Origin: JAAYYM01 sp964483155
GTDB lineage: Bacteria > Bacillota > Clostridia > Lachnospirales > Lachnospiraceae
Assembly: GCA_964483155.1 (NCBI GenBank)
Contig: CAZAAC010000015.1
Coordinates: forward strand, 1 to 51,689
Direction: 5' to 3'
DNA length: 51,689 bases
Shown piece after piece: positions 8,178 to 17,652 of the stretch. The stretch's first letter is position 1, and every line of letters begins with the position of its first letter. The notes below the pieces were generated by a model. It was given only the letters and a program-made list of their open reading frames with translations, was not told the origin of the DNA and searched no databases. Both the position numbers and the translations under genes were made by a program.

Positions 8178-8471
8178 TCAATCCCATTTTACTTCATGAT
8201 AGACACTAACTTCAGTAGGCTTTTCTTGAAGTTTCTGAATTTGTGGAACAATCTCAATAAAATGCTCTGCTTTAAAATGATCTTCTAGTGCCTCTTCATT
8301 TTTCCAATACTCCAATATAACAAACTGACCTTCTCTGTCATTCTCTTTAAATAATTTGTATTCTATATTGCCTGTCTCTTCCCTCGTTTTTCTAATCAAT
8401 TCTCCGATCAGCACGAGATATTCTTCTACATCACGAGGTTTTATATAATCCTTAGCAATTGACATTATCAT
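8178..8471 (-). CDS. Antibiotic-biosynthesis-monooxygenase (ABM/YgiN-type) domain protein
   Basis: A 97-residue single-domain protein of the ABM family, a small dimeric alpha/beta barrel (ferredoxin-like) fold. Family features are the N-terminal beta strand (MSIAKDYIKP), 'LIRKTREETGNIEYKLFKEN', 'FVILEYWKNEEALEDHFKAEHF' and the C-terminal 'VSVYHEV' strand. Family members include quinone- or polyketide-oxidising monooxygenases without cofactors and haem-degrading enzymes, but many have no known substrate. The start at 8471 is nine bases after AGGAG. It sits 48 bp upstream of the amylase and 86 bp downstream of the FGE-like gene in the long run. A role in quinone or reactive-carbonyl handling is only an inference. 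Confidence 0.8.
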   Translation of the reverse strand: MIMSIAKDYIKPRDVEEYLVLIGELIRKTREETGNIEYKLFKENDREGQFVILEYWKNEEALEDHFKAEHFIEIVPQIQKLQEKPTEVSVYHEVKWD

Positions 8472-8557
8472 ACTATCAATCTCCTATTTTTTATGATATC
8501 TTCTCCAAATAATCTGCATTTAATTACCTATGTCAAAATAAGGGTGCTGAGATACCT

Positions 8558-10054
8558 TTAGTATCCTAAGCGAATTCCACCATGATATCTCCGGTCGTCT
8601 TTGGTGTGTGCGCCAAATGCACGGGAGGTCAAATAGAAACTGCCCGGGTAGGTACTTGGATAGGATGCGCCTCTGACTCCAAAACCCATTCCAGTTTTCG
8701 GATCTGGCCAATTTTCTATCGTATGATGTCCGTCTTCATCCAATATTCCATTTCCGCAACTTCCATCAAAGCATCTGCCAGCGTTATTTCCAATTGTAAT
8801 ACACATTTCCCATAGATTTCCTGACAATTCTGAGACACCGTAATAGCTAAGCCCCCTGCACTCCCTTACCGAGCGTCCTGGCACAACTGGTGCATGATCC
8901 ATTGTTCCTGCGCTGATAGGGCCACCCCAGCCTGTCCGCTGGGCACTGATTACCTTTTTCCCTTGCAACTGTTCCGTGTTACCAGCAAAGTTTGCATTGC
9001 AAATATCGACGCCAGCCGCTGGTATCGGTAACTCCTCTCCACTTCCATCTACACCTGAAAGACAAACAATCCGTTCTGCACAATTTGTTCCCCAAGCGAA
9101 CTCCAAAGGAACTGCTGGAAGAGGACCTCTGGCTGCCTTTTCAAATTCCAGCTCTGTAATCGGACGTAGTCCTGCAAAGCATGCAAAAGCAGTAATATCA
9201 TCTACAGAAATAATATTCATCTCTCGATACATAGCCGTCGTAAAAAACTCTATTGGTACTTCTTCATTTTCTACGGTCGTCCGGCAAAGAACTGCACATC
9301 TTTCTTTTTCCTCATCACTATCTGTCATTACAAAAATATGTGCAATTTCTGTTCCTGCAATATCCGCTGTCACATGAGATTTCTGCTGCTTTCTTGTTAA
9401 ACAGTTTAAAAATTTAACATAATTCTCTTCTGTTAGTGGATACTTCATATACCACATTGCCTGATAGCCATTAGGAAATGCCATCGGAATCTGAAAAGAT
9501 TCCTCACCCTGACGGCTCATTGGTGTATTCGTTTCACAAAATAGCTTCCCATTCTCTGGGCCAAACGCAATTGCTGCACTACTTGCAATCCGATAGGTAC
9601 CCCCGGTTCCATAAGTAAAAAAGCAATTAATCGCCTTGCCTCCCTGATTCATAGGAGGTGATGGTTCGCCGAGCTCATAAGCTTCTTCTGGAATATAGAC
9701 CATTTCAATAATAAAAGCCTCTAATGCCTCGACTGACTCGATTTTTTCTGTCATAAAATCAATTTGCTTCAAAGAAACTTTCTGCTCTGCGCCCTCATTT
9801 TTAAGAGATATAAAACATCCAAGACCACTCTCTACTATCTGGGCTTCCACAAATTCACTTTCGTTTCCAAGCAAGACCTCTTTCAAATAAACAGATTGAT
9901 ATCCCCATTGCGCAGGCTGCTTATATTTGAAAAATAAATATACAGCGTCTCGATTTATTTCATTCTTCCATGCATTTTCCCATGATATATCACATGTAAT
10001 TCTCCCGCCATCCACAGTAGCTTGGAAATTGCAGTTTCTTACTTTTGCCAGCAT
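8558..10054 (-). CDS. FGE-sulfatase/SUMF1-fold (C-type lectin-like) protein, probably not a true formylglycine enzyme
   Basis: A 498-residue protein without signal peptide or membrane segment. Residues ~1-125 form a beta-rich domain resembling the N-terminal module of Bacteroidetes SUMF1-type proteins (DISWENAWKNEINRDAVYLFFKYKQ, then WGYQSVYL). Residues ~195-498 form an FGE-sulfatase/C-type-lectin-like domain: MWYMKYPLTEENYVKFLN, LRPITELEFEKAARG, GVSELSGNLWEM and the terminal FGVRGAS...SRAF...YHGGIRLGY. True formylglycine-generating enzymes use two cysteines near the C-terminus; none is present in that stretch, so sulfatase activation is unlikely and a binding or structural role is favoured. 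The start at 10054 has GGGAGG seven bases upstream. It lies between the ABC exporter genes and the ABM gene in the long operon. Confidence 0.8.
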   Translation of the reverse strand: MLAKVRNCNFQATVDGGRITCDISWENAWKNEINRDAVYLFFKYKQPAQWGYQSVYLKEVLLGNESEFVEAQIVESGLGCFISLKNEGAEQKVSLKQIDFMTEKIESVEALEAFIIEMVYIPEEAYELGEPSPPMNQGGKAINCFFTYGTGGTYRIASSAAIAFGPENGKLFCETNTPMSRQGEESFQIPMAFPNGYQAMWYMKYPLTEENYVKFLNCLTRKQQKSHVTADIAGTEIAHIFVMTDSDEEKERCAVLCRTTVENEEVPIEFFTTAMYREMNIISVDDITAFACFAGLRPITELEFEKAARGPLPAVPLEFAWGTNCAERIVCLSGVDGSGEELPIPAAGVDICNANFAGNTEQLQGKKVISAQRTGWGGPISAGTMDHAPVVPGRSVRECRGLSYYGVSELSGNLWEMCITIGNNAGRCFDGSCGNGILDEDGHHTIENWPDPKTGMGFGVRGASYPSTYPGSFYLTSRAFGAHTKDDRRYHGGIRLGY

Positions 10055-10116
10055 ATTCTTCCCTCCCAGATCATTTCTGATACTAAAACTCGTAGTCTAA
10101 TAAAACTATACTTATT

Positions 10117-12057
10117 CTATTGATGTGCAAACTGACTATTGTACAAATCTGCATATAACCCATTATCCTTTAAAAGACTCGCATGTGTTCCCTGCTCAAT
10201 AATATTCCCATCTTTCATTACAAAAATTAAATCTGCATTTGCTATGGTAGATAGCCTGTGTGCAATTACAAAACTGGTTCTTCCTTGCATTAATTGTTCC
10301 ATTGCCGCCTGAATCATAGCTTCCGTTCTTGTATCCACACTACTCGTAGCTTCATCCAGAATAAGTATTTCAGGATCTGCAATCATTGCTCTTCCAATGG
10401 TCAAAAGTTGCTTCTGTCCCTGCGATATATTAGAACCAGACTCATTAATCTCTGTTTCATATTTCTGTGGCATTGTAGATACAAAGAAATCAATTTGTGA
10501 AGCTTTCGCCGTTTCTAATAGTTCCTGCTGGGTTGCCTGTTCTTTTCCGTAACAAATATTATCACGTATACTTCCATGAAATAGCCATGTATCCTGCAAT
10601 ACCATACCAAAATGCTTTCGCACTTCTTCTCTTGGTACAGCTGCTATGTCTACCCCGTCTATTGTGATTTTTCCTCCATTAATATCGTAAAATCGTAATA
10701 GAAGATTAATCAGTGTAGTCTTTCCTGCTCCTGTAGGACCTACAATTGCAACCATCTGGCCAGCCTTAACTTCAACATTTATGTCATTCATCAGCATTTT
10801 ATCATTGGAATAGCCAAATTTTAAATGTTCAAAACGAATATCACCTCTTACGTGCTCTAGTGTTTGCACTGCCAATAGATTGGAGGCCTCCTCTTCTTCG
10901 TCCAGTAGTTCAAATACTCTTTCTGCAGCAGCAATTCCAGACTGCATTGCATTCAATAGATTTGCTAACTGAGAAATTGGTGTACTGTACTGCCGTTGGT
11001 ACTGAATTAATGCCGTGATTCCTCCCAGCGAAAGATTGCCCATAATTACAAAAACTGCACCAAGCGTACAAATTATCATATAAGCCAGATTGTTAAATGC
11101 AGTAGAGACTGGGTTCATCGTACTTGACAAAAACTGTGCCTGCTTACTTGCCTGGTATAAAGCCTCATTATTTTTTTGAAACTTCGTTATTACCTGTTTT
11201 TCATATCCAAATTGTTTTATGATGCTTACTCCCGAAAATGTTTCTTCTACAATACTATTCAGTGCACCCATGGATTGTGCCTGTGTTCGGAAAAAAGTCT
11301 GAGATTTTTTCATGATTCGTTTTGTTGAAAAAATGCTTAGTGGAATCATCACGATACAAATCAATGCTAAAAAAGGATTAATCATCAGCATTAATACAAC
11401 GCTTCCTAAAATGGTAATCAAATTAGAAAATGCTTGCGTCGTTACTTGTTGCAATGAAGTCCCAACTGTATCAATATCATTCGTAACGCGGCTCAGAATA
11501 TCTCCATTTGCAGTGCGATCAAAATATCCTAACGGAAGTCGCATTATTTTAAAACTAATGTCTTTTCGAAACTGCAATAGCGTTTTCTGCGTAACTGCTG
11601 TAATGACTATATTCTGAATTAATGAAAAAATAGCATTAAACAGATATAGGCTTGCTAAAATCACTAAGAACCACGCAATACGATGAAAATCAATATCTGT
11701 TTGATTCAGCAAACGATTTTGCATGACATCCAGCACACGCGCCAGCATATATGGTGTAAACAATGCACATAGTGATGCTACTACTGCACAACTGACCGCT
11801 ATCGCTACACTTCCCTTTAATTTACCTATATAGCGAATTAATCTCTTTAAGGTCGCTTTGAAATTCTTTGCTTTGGGAACAGCACCAAGACCTTTTTTCC
11901 CTCCGGGCTGTACCCCTTCCTGTCCACTTTGCTCCATTTTTGACTTCATGGATTTTTTCATTTCCATCTGATAGCTCATCAGCATTTTTTCCTGTGGTGT
12001 CATAGATGAAATATCTTTTTTTATTTCTTCAATGGGTTTCTTTTCCTGTATCATCAT
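10117..12057 (-). CDS. ABC exporter half-transporter, catalytic-type subunit (MdlB/BmrD-like)
   Basis: A 646-residue type IV ABC exporter half: an unusual ~75-residue charged cytoplasmic N-terminus (MTPQEKMLMSYQMEMKKS...), six membrane helices over ~80-385, and a nucleotide-binding domain. Walker A is GPTGAGKTT, the signature is the variant ISQGQKQ, and Walker B is ILILDEATSSVD with intact catalytic Glu, followed by the IAHR switch His. It pairs with the gene just upstream to form a heterodimer. The start at 12057 overlaps that gene's stop as ATGA, with GAGGTGG upstream, so the two are translationally coupled; a reading from 12114 lies inside the upstream gene and is rejected. The substrate is unknown. 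Context would allow a surface-protein partner, glycoconjugate or small toxic metabolite. Confidence 0.9.
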   Translation of the reverse strand: MMIQEKKPIEEIKKDISSMTPQEKMLMSYQMEMKKSMKSKMEQSGQEGVQPGGKKGLGAVPKAKNFKATLKRLIRYIGKLKGSVAIAVSCAVVASLCALFTPYMLARVLDVMQNRLLNQTDIDFHRIAWFLVILASLYLFNAIFSLIQNIVITAVTQKTLLQFRKDISFKIMRLPLGYFDRTANGDILSRVTNDIDTVGTSLQQVTTQAFSNLITILGSVVLMLMINPFLALICIVMIPLSIFSTKRIMKKSQTFFRTQAQSMGALNSIVEETFSGVSIIKQFGYEKQVITKFQKNNEALYQASKQAQFLSSTMNPVSTAFNNLAYMIICTLGAVFVIMGNLSLGGITALIQYQRQYSTPISQLANLLNAMQSGIAAAERVFELLDEEEEASNLLAVQTLEHVRGDIRFEHLKFGYSNDKMLMNDINVEVKAGQMVAIVGPTGAGKTTLINLLLRFYDINGGKITIDGVDIAAVPREEVRKHFGMVLQDTWLFHGSIRDNICYGKEQATQQELLETAKASQIDFFVSTMPQKYETEINESGSNISQGQKQLLTIGRAMIADPEILILDEATSSVDTRTEAMIQAAMEQLMQGRTSFVIAHRLSTIANADLIFVMKDGNIIEQGTHASLLKDNGLYADLYNSQFAHQ

Positions 12058-13790
12058 GCATCCACCTCGCTTTCTGTAAGCTGGGATAATGCTATTTCCC
12101 GATATACCTTGCACTCTTTTCGTAACTCATTATGTGTACCCTGTCCAATAATTCGACCATTTTCTAATACAATGATTTTATCTGCATCCATAATTGTACC
12201 AACTCTTTGGGCAACAATAATCATAATTGCATTTTTCACTTCCTGTTTAAGCGCCTGCCTTAACGTAGCGTCTGTCTTAAAATCGAGTGCAGAAAAACTA
12301 TCATCAAAAACATAAATATCTGGTTTTCTAACCAATGCCCGCGCAATCGCCAAACGCTGTTTCTGTCCGCCCGAGAGGTTTGCACCTGCTGGTGTGATGT
12401 ATGAATAAATTCCAAATTCCTTTTCCTCGATAAAGCTTTTTGCCTGTGCGATTTCTAAGGCATATTCCACCTCTTCCTCCGATGCATTTTGCTTTCCATA
12501 GCAAACATTTTCAAAAATGCTCCCTCCAAATAGAAAAGCCTTTTGCGGAACCATTCCCACGCGGCTACGAAGCTGTTCCTGCGAAACACTTCGGATATCT
12601 ATGCCGTTAATTTGAATGGAACCAGCTGACACATCATAAAATCGATTGAGCAAGCTTAAAATGGTGCTCTTCCCTGAACCAGTTCCTCCTATAATTGCCA
12701 GAGTCTCCCCTGCCTGAACTGAAAAATCAATATCTGAAAGAACCTTTTCATCTGCTCCTGGATATAAAAAATCCACATGTTGAAAAGACAAAGAAACCTT
12801 TTCTACCTCTGGGAAATGAAGGGGTTGCTCTGGATCCTGAATAGAGGGTTCTGTTTGAAGCACTTCATTAATTCGCCCTGCGCTGGTAATAGCACGTGGC
12901 AACGTAACCATTAGCATTGATGTCATCATTAGCGACATTAATATCATAGAAACATATTGGATAAAGGCCTGTACATCACCATATGTGGTAATGCCTTTCA
13001 CCATATTATGACCGCCGTTCCATATAATAAGAATGTTAGCACCATTTACACATAGTGTCATAATTGGTAGTAAAATAGTCATAACTCGATTTGCTCGTAA
13101 CGCAATTTGCATCAAATCCTGAGAAGCTTCATTAAAATGCTTTTCTTCATATTTCTCTTTATTAAAGGCTCTTATTACCCGCATTCCATTTAATATTTCA
13201 CGAATTACCTGATTGACATGGTCTAGTTTTTGCTGATTTATTTTAAACAATGGATTTACCTGAATCAATATCAAAAATACCAACGCAATACTAACTGGTA
13301 GAATGCACAGAATAATCCATGACAATTCCGGTGCCGTCAGATAAGCCATAATAATTCCACCAATACACATAATTGGCGCTGTTAACATCATCGTAAGCAT
13401 TTGTGCTAGAACTGTCTGCAATTGCAATACATCATTTGTCTGTCGGCTGATCAAAGAAGATACTTCTGTTTTTTCCAAATCTCCCTGCGACATATGGCAG
13501 ATATGTGCAAACAGACCACCTCGCAAGTCTCTGGAAAATCCCATTGACACAATCGACGAAATTTTATTACTCATAATCATACACAGCATCGCTATAATAA
13601 GCACTACAAGCATAATAGCCGCTGTAATCCAAATCGTTGCATATGAATTAAATCCTATTCCCTGATTTATTATTTTTTTACTTAGCATAGGGAGCGTCAG
13701 ATTTGACATCGTAGAAAGTAATACAAAACAAATAATAATCATTACCTTGCCTCTGTAAGGCTTCAAATATTTCATAAATAGCTTAATCAT
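12054..13790 (-). CDS. ABC exporter half-transporter, degenerate-site subunit (MdlA/BmrC-like)
   Basis: A 578-residue ABC exporter half with six membrane helices (~1-310) and a nucleotide-binding domain. Walker A GGTGSGKST and a canonical LSGGQKQRLAIARAL signature are present. Walker B reads IYVFDDSFSALD, so the catalytic Glu is replaced by Asp, and the switch His position reads VAQR instead of AHR. This is the pattern of the non-hydrolysing site in heterodimeric exporters such as TM287/288 and BmrCD: this chain supplies a good signature and the partner supplies the working Glu. The start at 13790 is preceded by GGAAAGGG. The stop overlaps the partner start. It follows the GLUG-repeat surface protein gene by 63 bp. 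Confidence 0.9.
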   Translation of the reverse strand: MIKLFMKYLKPYRGKVMIIICFVLLSTMSNLTLPMLSKKIINQGIGFNSYATIWITAAIMLVVLIIAMLCMIMSNKISSIVSMGFSRDLRGGLFAHICHMSQGDLEKTEVSSLISRQTNDVLQLQTVLAQMLTMMLTAPIMCIGGIIMAYLTAPELSWIILCILPVSIALVFLILIQVNPLFKINQQKLDHVNQVIREILNGMRVIRAFNKEKYEEKHFNEASQDLMQIALRANRVMTILLPIMTLCVNGANILIIWNGGHNMVKGITTYGDVQAFIQYVSMILMSLMMTSMLMVTLPRAITSAGRINEVLQTEPSIQDPEQPLHFPEVEKVSLSFQHVDFLYPGADEKVLSDIDFSVQAGETLAIIGGTGSGKSTILSLLNRFYDVSAGSIQINGIDIRSVSQEQLRSRVGMVPQKAFLFGGSIFENVCYGKQNASEEEVEYALEIAQAKSFIEEKEFGIYSYITPAGANLSGGQKQRLAIARALVRKPDIYVFDDSFSALDFKTDATLRQALKQEVKNAIMIIVAQRVGTIMDADKIIVLENGRIIGQGTHNELRKECKVYREIALSQLTESEVDA

Positions 13791-13853
13791 TCATTTACCC
13801 TTTCCTTCCTCGTAGACCCTGAAGATTCTATCTGGATGTCACTTTATTTCATA

Positions 13854-15797
13854 TTACTGTGATATCTCAGTTTCTTCGAGATATATGATTGCATATGTAG
13901 TGAAATTTCTCGTCTTTACTGTAATGGTATCTCTTCTCTTATCCTTGTCTTTCATTTCATATACACTATTTTTCCCCATTTTTACAAGCTTAAATGTACC
14001 ACCACTCCTGTTTTTCATTTGCGCTTTTGGAATCGTGAATTGCAAGGATACTGTCCTACCCGTCTTTGTAATATACTTCGTATATAAGCCCTCTATGGTT
14101 TTGGATAAATCCAACGAAAAATAATTTATCACTATATACTCTCGTGTCTTATATCTTTTCTGCAATGCCTTATTCATCGCAAGCATCTCGTTTTTTGAGA
14201 TACTATTTACTGCCAGCGATATTGTCGCATCTCTTCCCTCCTGCATTCTATCTTGCTCTGCCGCTGTAAATAATAAATCCATTAACGTCTTCTTTGCCGT
14301 TTTCACAATAAGCCCCAGCGAAGTTTTGCCCTTTTTCACCTCTAGGGCAGTTGTTCCACGAGACACTGTTGGCGCAGTCTCCTTTATGATGGGTACTACA
14401 TTCACTGTTATGATTGGTTCCTGGCTCTTTACAGTAGTTGTTTCCTCTTCGGCTATCTTATCCCATTGCGCATAATAAATCGCGCCCATAGGAATACTGC
14501 CTACTGTGCCTGGCATTTTTTCACTTCCACTCCTTGAAGTATACCATCCCAAAAAAGTATATCCATCTCTTACAGGATTGGAGGGCATAATAAAAGTCGT
14601 GCTATCTGTTGCCTTACGCCCTACAAGTCGGTAAGTGTCATCTCCCGCACTTATATTATTCATAAATGCCACAATTGGAAATTCATCGTTTCCCACCTGT
14701 ATCCATGAATTAGCGGCAGAGACTGTTCCGTTATTTATGTTTCCAAAATAGTAAGAACCCGCCTGATTTCTTCCAATAATTCCTCCCGTTTTTCCTCCTG
14801 TATTACTTATTGCTCCGTTATTTGTGCAAAACAGAACATAGGTATCATTCTTGAGCGCCAGCGTTGCACCGTCGACTGATGTACTATTTCCTACGATACC
14901 ACCTACTGCGCCAAGACCAAGTGTCTGACTAACACTTCCATTATTTATACAATGAGAAATTGTACTTCCATCGTAATTTCTACCAACCACACCACCCGCA
15001 AATGAAGCATTCGTTGACATATATTGCAATTCAACACTGCCATTATTCGTACATTTTGTAGTTGTGGCTCCCGTCATATTATAGCCGACAACACCTCCTA
15101 TATGAGAGGATGTACCCAATACTGTATTGGATGTCGTTGTGGAACAATTACTTACTACTCCCCCTTTATTATAACCGACGATACCTCCCATATTAGAAGT
15201 TCCCGACAATTGGCAAGATGCCTGACAATTATCTATTGAACCTCCATCTAAAAATCCACTGATACCACCTATCATTCCTTGTGCTGCTGTGGTAGTAAGT
15301 ACCCCTTGTACCTTTACATTTTTAATACTTCCAGAAGCACCACCAAACAACCCCTGCCAGACTTTGCTTGCACTTATCGTCAGATTAGAAACCGTGTGAC
15401 CGCGTCCATCAAAGTTCCCCTGGTAATAGCCTGTTAAAGGTCCCATAATTGGTATCCAATTAGCATAACCTGACAAATCAATATCTGATGTCAGGTAGCC
15501 ACTTGCTCCAGGCTCTGCGGCAGGGGCATTCATACTGAGACTATTATAACTTACACCATCTAATTGCAGAATCTGAAAATCTGTCTGTGTTGCCCAATTT
15601 CCAGAAGTTAAATAAGAAAAAGCAAGTAGCTGCTCTGGTAAAGATATTTCATATGCACCATCTTCGACCTTATTTAATGAAACTGTACCACCTGCTCCAA
15701 ACACAGTTTTGACATTCCCTTGATAGAAAACTGTAGTAAGAACAAAGAGTCCGATGAATATTGTTTTTGCTATCCTGCCCTTGCAGATTTTGTTCAT
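13854..15797 (-). CDS. Secreted GLUG-repeat surface protein with a Listeria-Bacteroides repeat
   Basis: A 647-residue exported protein. Residues ~1-35 are a Sec signal peptide (basic MNKICKGRIAK, hydrophobic IFIGLFVLTTVFY, then a cleavage region ending near FGA). Residues ~160-375 carry at least five GLUG-type repeats of the form GGIVGYN-x-G followed by a Cys and NNGSV, which build a beta-helix. Residues ~395-445 form one InlB B/Listeria-Bacteroides repeat (DGYTFLGWYTSRSGSEKMPG...YYAQWD). A beta-rich C-terminal domain follows, ending YAIIYLEETEISQ. No LPXTG, SLH or choline-binding anchor is visible. Adhesin or glycan contact is inferred. The start at 15797 has GAAGGGGA and lies only 7 bp after the DUF1566 gene, so the two are surely co-transcribed. 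Confidence 0.85.
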   Translation of the reverse strand: MNKICKGRIAKTIFIGLFVLTTVFYQGNVKTVFGAGGTVSLNKVEDGAYEISLPEQLLAFSYLTSGNWATQTDFQILQLDGVSYNSLSMNAPAAEPGASGYLTSDIDLSGYANWIPIMGPLTGYYQGNFDGRGHTVSNLTISASKVWQGLFGGASGSIKNVKVQGVLTTTAAQGMIGGISGFLDGGSIDNCQASCQLSGTSNMGGIVGYNKGGVVSNCSTTTSNTVLGTSSHIGGVVGYNMTGATTTKCTNNGSVELQYMSTNASFAGGVVGRNYDGSTISHCINNGSVSQTLGLGAVGGIVGNSTSVDGATLALKNDTYVLFCTNNGAISNTGGKTGGIIGRNQAGSYYFGNINNGTVSAANSWIQVGNDEFPIVAFMNNISAGDDTYRLVGRKATDSTTFIMPSNPVRDGYTFLGWYTSRSGSEKMPGTVGSIPMGAIYYAQWDKIAEEETTTVKSQEPIITVNVVPIIKETAPTVSRGTTALEVKKGKTSLGLIVKTAKKTLMDLLFTAAEQDRMQEGRDATISLAVNSISKNEMLAMNKALQKRYKTREYIVINYFSLDLSKTIEGLYTKYITKTGRTVSLQFTIPKAQMKNRSGGTFKLVKMGKNSVYEMKDKDKRRDTITVKTRNFTTYAIIYLEETEISQ

Positions 15798-15804
15798 AAT
15801 ACTA

Positions 15805-17616
15805 TTATCCCCTTCTCACTGGACGAAATGGGTATTTGCCGTTCTTACGATCTGCATAATATCCATCAAAACCAAACTGGAAGTTACATCCCCAGCCAAA
15901 TGTTGCATCATAGGTAGTAGATGCCATATAAAATCCTTGTGGTGCTATATTTGTATTCGGAAACAGTTCTGGATAAAACCAGGTGTCACCGTCTTCTAAA
16001 TTGATCAGTGTACCTAATTCCTTAATATTTGGAAGACACCAGTCATCATATCCACCTAAACGAAGCTCCTTGCAATATTGTAAAGCCTCTGTCAGCGTAA
16101 GTAATGGTGTTTCCTCCTGCATCCACATCAGACCTGTACACAAATCAGTTACTGTTCTGTCTGCATTTACCCTAAAGCACTTTCTGAAATCCTTGTCATG
16201 AAAACTCAGCCCCCCTGAGCGAACTGCACGAACATAAGCTTTTGTTTTCTTTGGATAACCAATACAGCATCCATAGCCAAAATAAACGCCCCACGCTAGC
16301 ACGGGATCTCCTTTATGTTCCTGTCCGCTCCAATAAAACTCTGCCTTTGCATCTGGAAAAAATTCCTCTGTGATTGCTGGAATAGAACCATCATATAGTG
16401 CCAGACTTCGAAGTTCTTCTCGATTCGGCAATCTCCAATCAGAATACCCTTGATAAACCACTTGATTTAATGTCTCTACAAATTTCTTTGCTTCTTCCCA
16501 GGTAAACAACTCTTCTTCATGTGAAGTATCCCAAAACAGACCTGTATTTTGATCCTTTACTATTTTTGTGACAGCATCTCTTTCATAGGAAAGCGGACTC
16601 GTTACCCTGGTCGCATCTAACCCTTGATATCTCTCGTTTGTTGTCAGACAACCTTCTACATCATAAACCTTGTTTTCTCCAGTATGTGTTATAATCGTTT
16701 TTACAGTCTCTTCCACTATCTCTGTTTCTCGTACTGCACGAAATAACAAGGGCGCCATCTTTCCCCCATAATAGCCATCATAACCAAAGCAGAAATTAGT
16801 GACCCATACATAATAATCCTGAAAAAGAGAAGATGAAAAATAGTGAAGAAGCGGAGGTGCTAATCCCTCTGCGGGAAAAAAATCTTTAAAATACCACCAG
16901 CTATCTTTGAACTCCAGATTTAAAATTGTATTTAACTCTTTTATATTTGGAAGACGCCAATCTGTATATCCCCCTAGATTCATCTCTTTACATTTTTTTT
17001 CTGCTTCGTATAAATTACATCTCTCGTTTTCACCTTTTTGCCACATCAATCCTGTCGCGGCATCTGTAATTGTACCATCTTTATTATCAGTAAAACGGCT
17101 ACTGTCCGATTCTCCAAAACGTCTGTCTCTTCCGCCACGAACAGCAAGAACATATCTGCCTGTATTCATACTTTTTGCTATACCACTTCCAAAACCAGAA
17201 TATAATACCCAGCCAAAGTAGGGTTGCATTTCGTATCTATCCTTTGTCCAGTAATCTCCAATTGGACAATTTTCAAATATTGTACGGTTAATAACACTCT
17301 CTTGCAAGCCATAATCAAAAATAGAACGCAACTCATCCTTATTGGGCAGCCGCCAATCATTGTAACCACCATAATTTGCTGCATTCATTTTATCAATATA
17401 TATACTTTTTGCATCTTGAAAATGATACGTATCTCCGCAATAATTTACGTCTTCTTTATGGGCAGACTTTACTTCCCAATACAAGCCCGTGTTGCTATCT
17501 CCAATTACCCTGACGCCATCCTCACGGTTTGCAGAAAAAGGCATCTTTTTCTTTTCTGCAGAATATTTTTCAAAAAAATGAATACCCGATTTACAATATG
17601 ACTCTATATTTTTCAT
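15805..17616 (-). CDS. Four-unit DUF1566 (Lcl_C) repeat protein
   Basis: A 603-residue protein without signal peptide or membrane segment, built of four DUF1566 units at roughly 35-160, 178-300, 345-470 and 485-603. Each has the family landmarks: D-x-NTGL-x-W or ATGLMW, a Cys/Glu-rich helix, then GGY-x-DWRLPN-x-x-EL, and an aromatic-Gly strand ending FRAVR, VRAVRSGG or VRPVRRG. Units alternate in type (A-B-A-B), showing an ancestral two-unit protein that doubled. The fourth unit has DWCLPN in place of DWRLPN. DUF1566 is a C-type-lectin-like fold used in binding. The start at 17616 has AAAGGGG upstream. It is 36 bp after the TPP enzyme gene and 7 bp before the surface protein gene. Confidence 0.85.
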   Translation of the reverse strand: MKNIESYCKSGIHFFEKYSAEKKKMPFSANREDGVRVIGDSNTGLYWEVKSAHKEDVNYCGDTYHFQDAKSIYIDKMNAANYGGYNDWRLPNKDELRSIFDYGLQESVINRTIFENCPIGDYWTKDRYEMQPYFGWVLYSGFGSGIAKSMNTGRYVLAVRGGRDRRFGESDSSRFTDNKDGTITDAATGLMWQKGENERCNLYEAEKKCKEMNLGGYTDWRLPNIKELNTILNLEFKDSWWYFKDFFPAEGLAPPLLHYFSSSLFQDYYVWVTNFCFGYDGYYGGKMAPLLFRAVRETEIVEETVKTIITHTGENKVYDVEGCLTTNERYQGLDATRVTSPLSYERDAVTKIVKDQNTGLFWDTSHEEELFTWEEAKKFVETLNQVVYQGYSDWRLPNREELRSLALYDGSIPAITEEFFPDAKAEFYWSGQEHKGDPVLAWGVYFGYGCCIGYPKKTKAYVRAVRSGGLSFHDKDFRKCFRVNADRTVTDLCTGLMWMQEETPLLTLTEALQYCKELRLGGYDDWCLPNIKELGTLINLEDGDTWFYPELFPNTNIAPQGFYMASTTYDATFGWGCNFQFGFDGYYADRKNGKYPFRPVRRG

Positions 17617-17652
17617 GGAAGCCCCTTTCTTTCACCGATCACTTTCCTGTCA

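Noticed and set aside
8558..10054. Functional formylglycine-generating enzyme (sulfatase activator)
   Set aside because: The conserved C-terminal Cys pair is missing and no sulfatase gene is in the window.
12058..12114. N-terminal extension of the second ABC exporter gene
   Set aside because: It would run inside the partner gene's end without a ribosome site; ATGA overlap at 12054-12057 is the natural start.
8558..17616. Diversity-generating retroelement with FGE/DUF1566 target genes
   Set aside because: Target-type folds are present, but no reverse transcriptase gene and no near-copy template of the 3' ends was found in the window.
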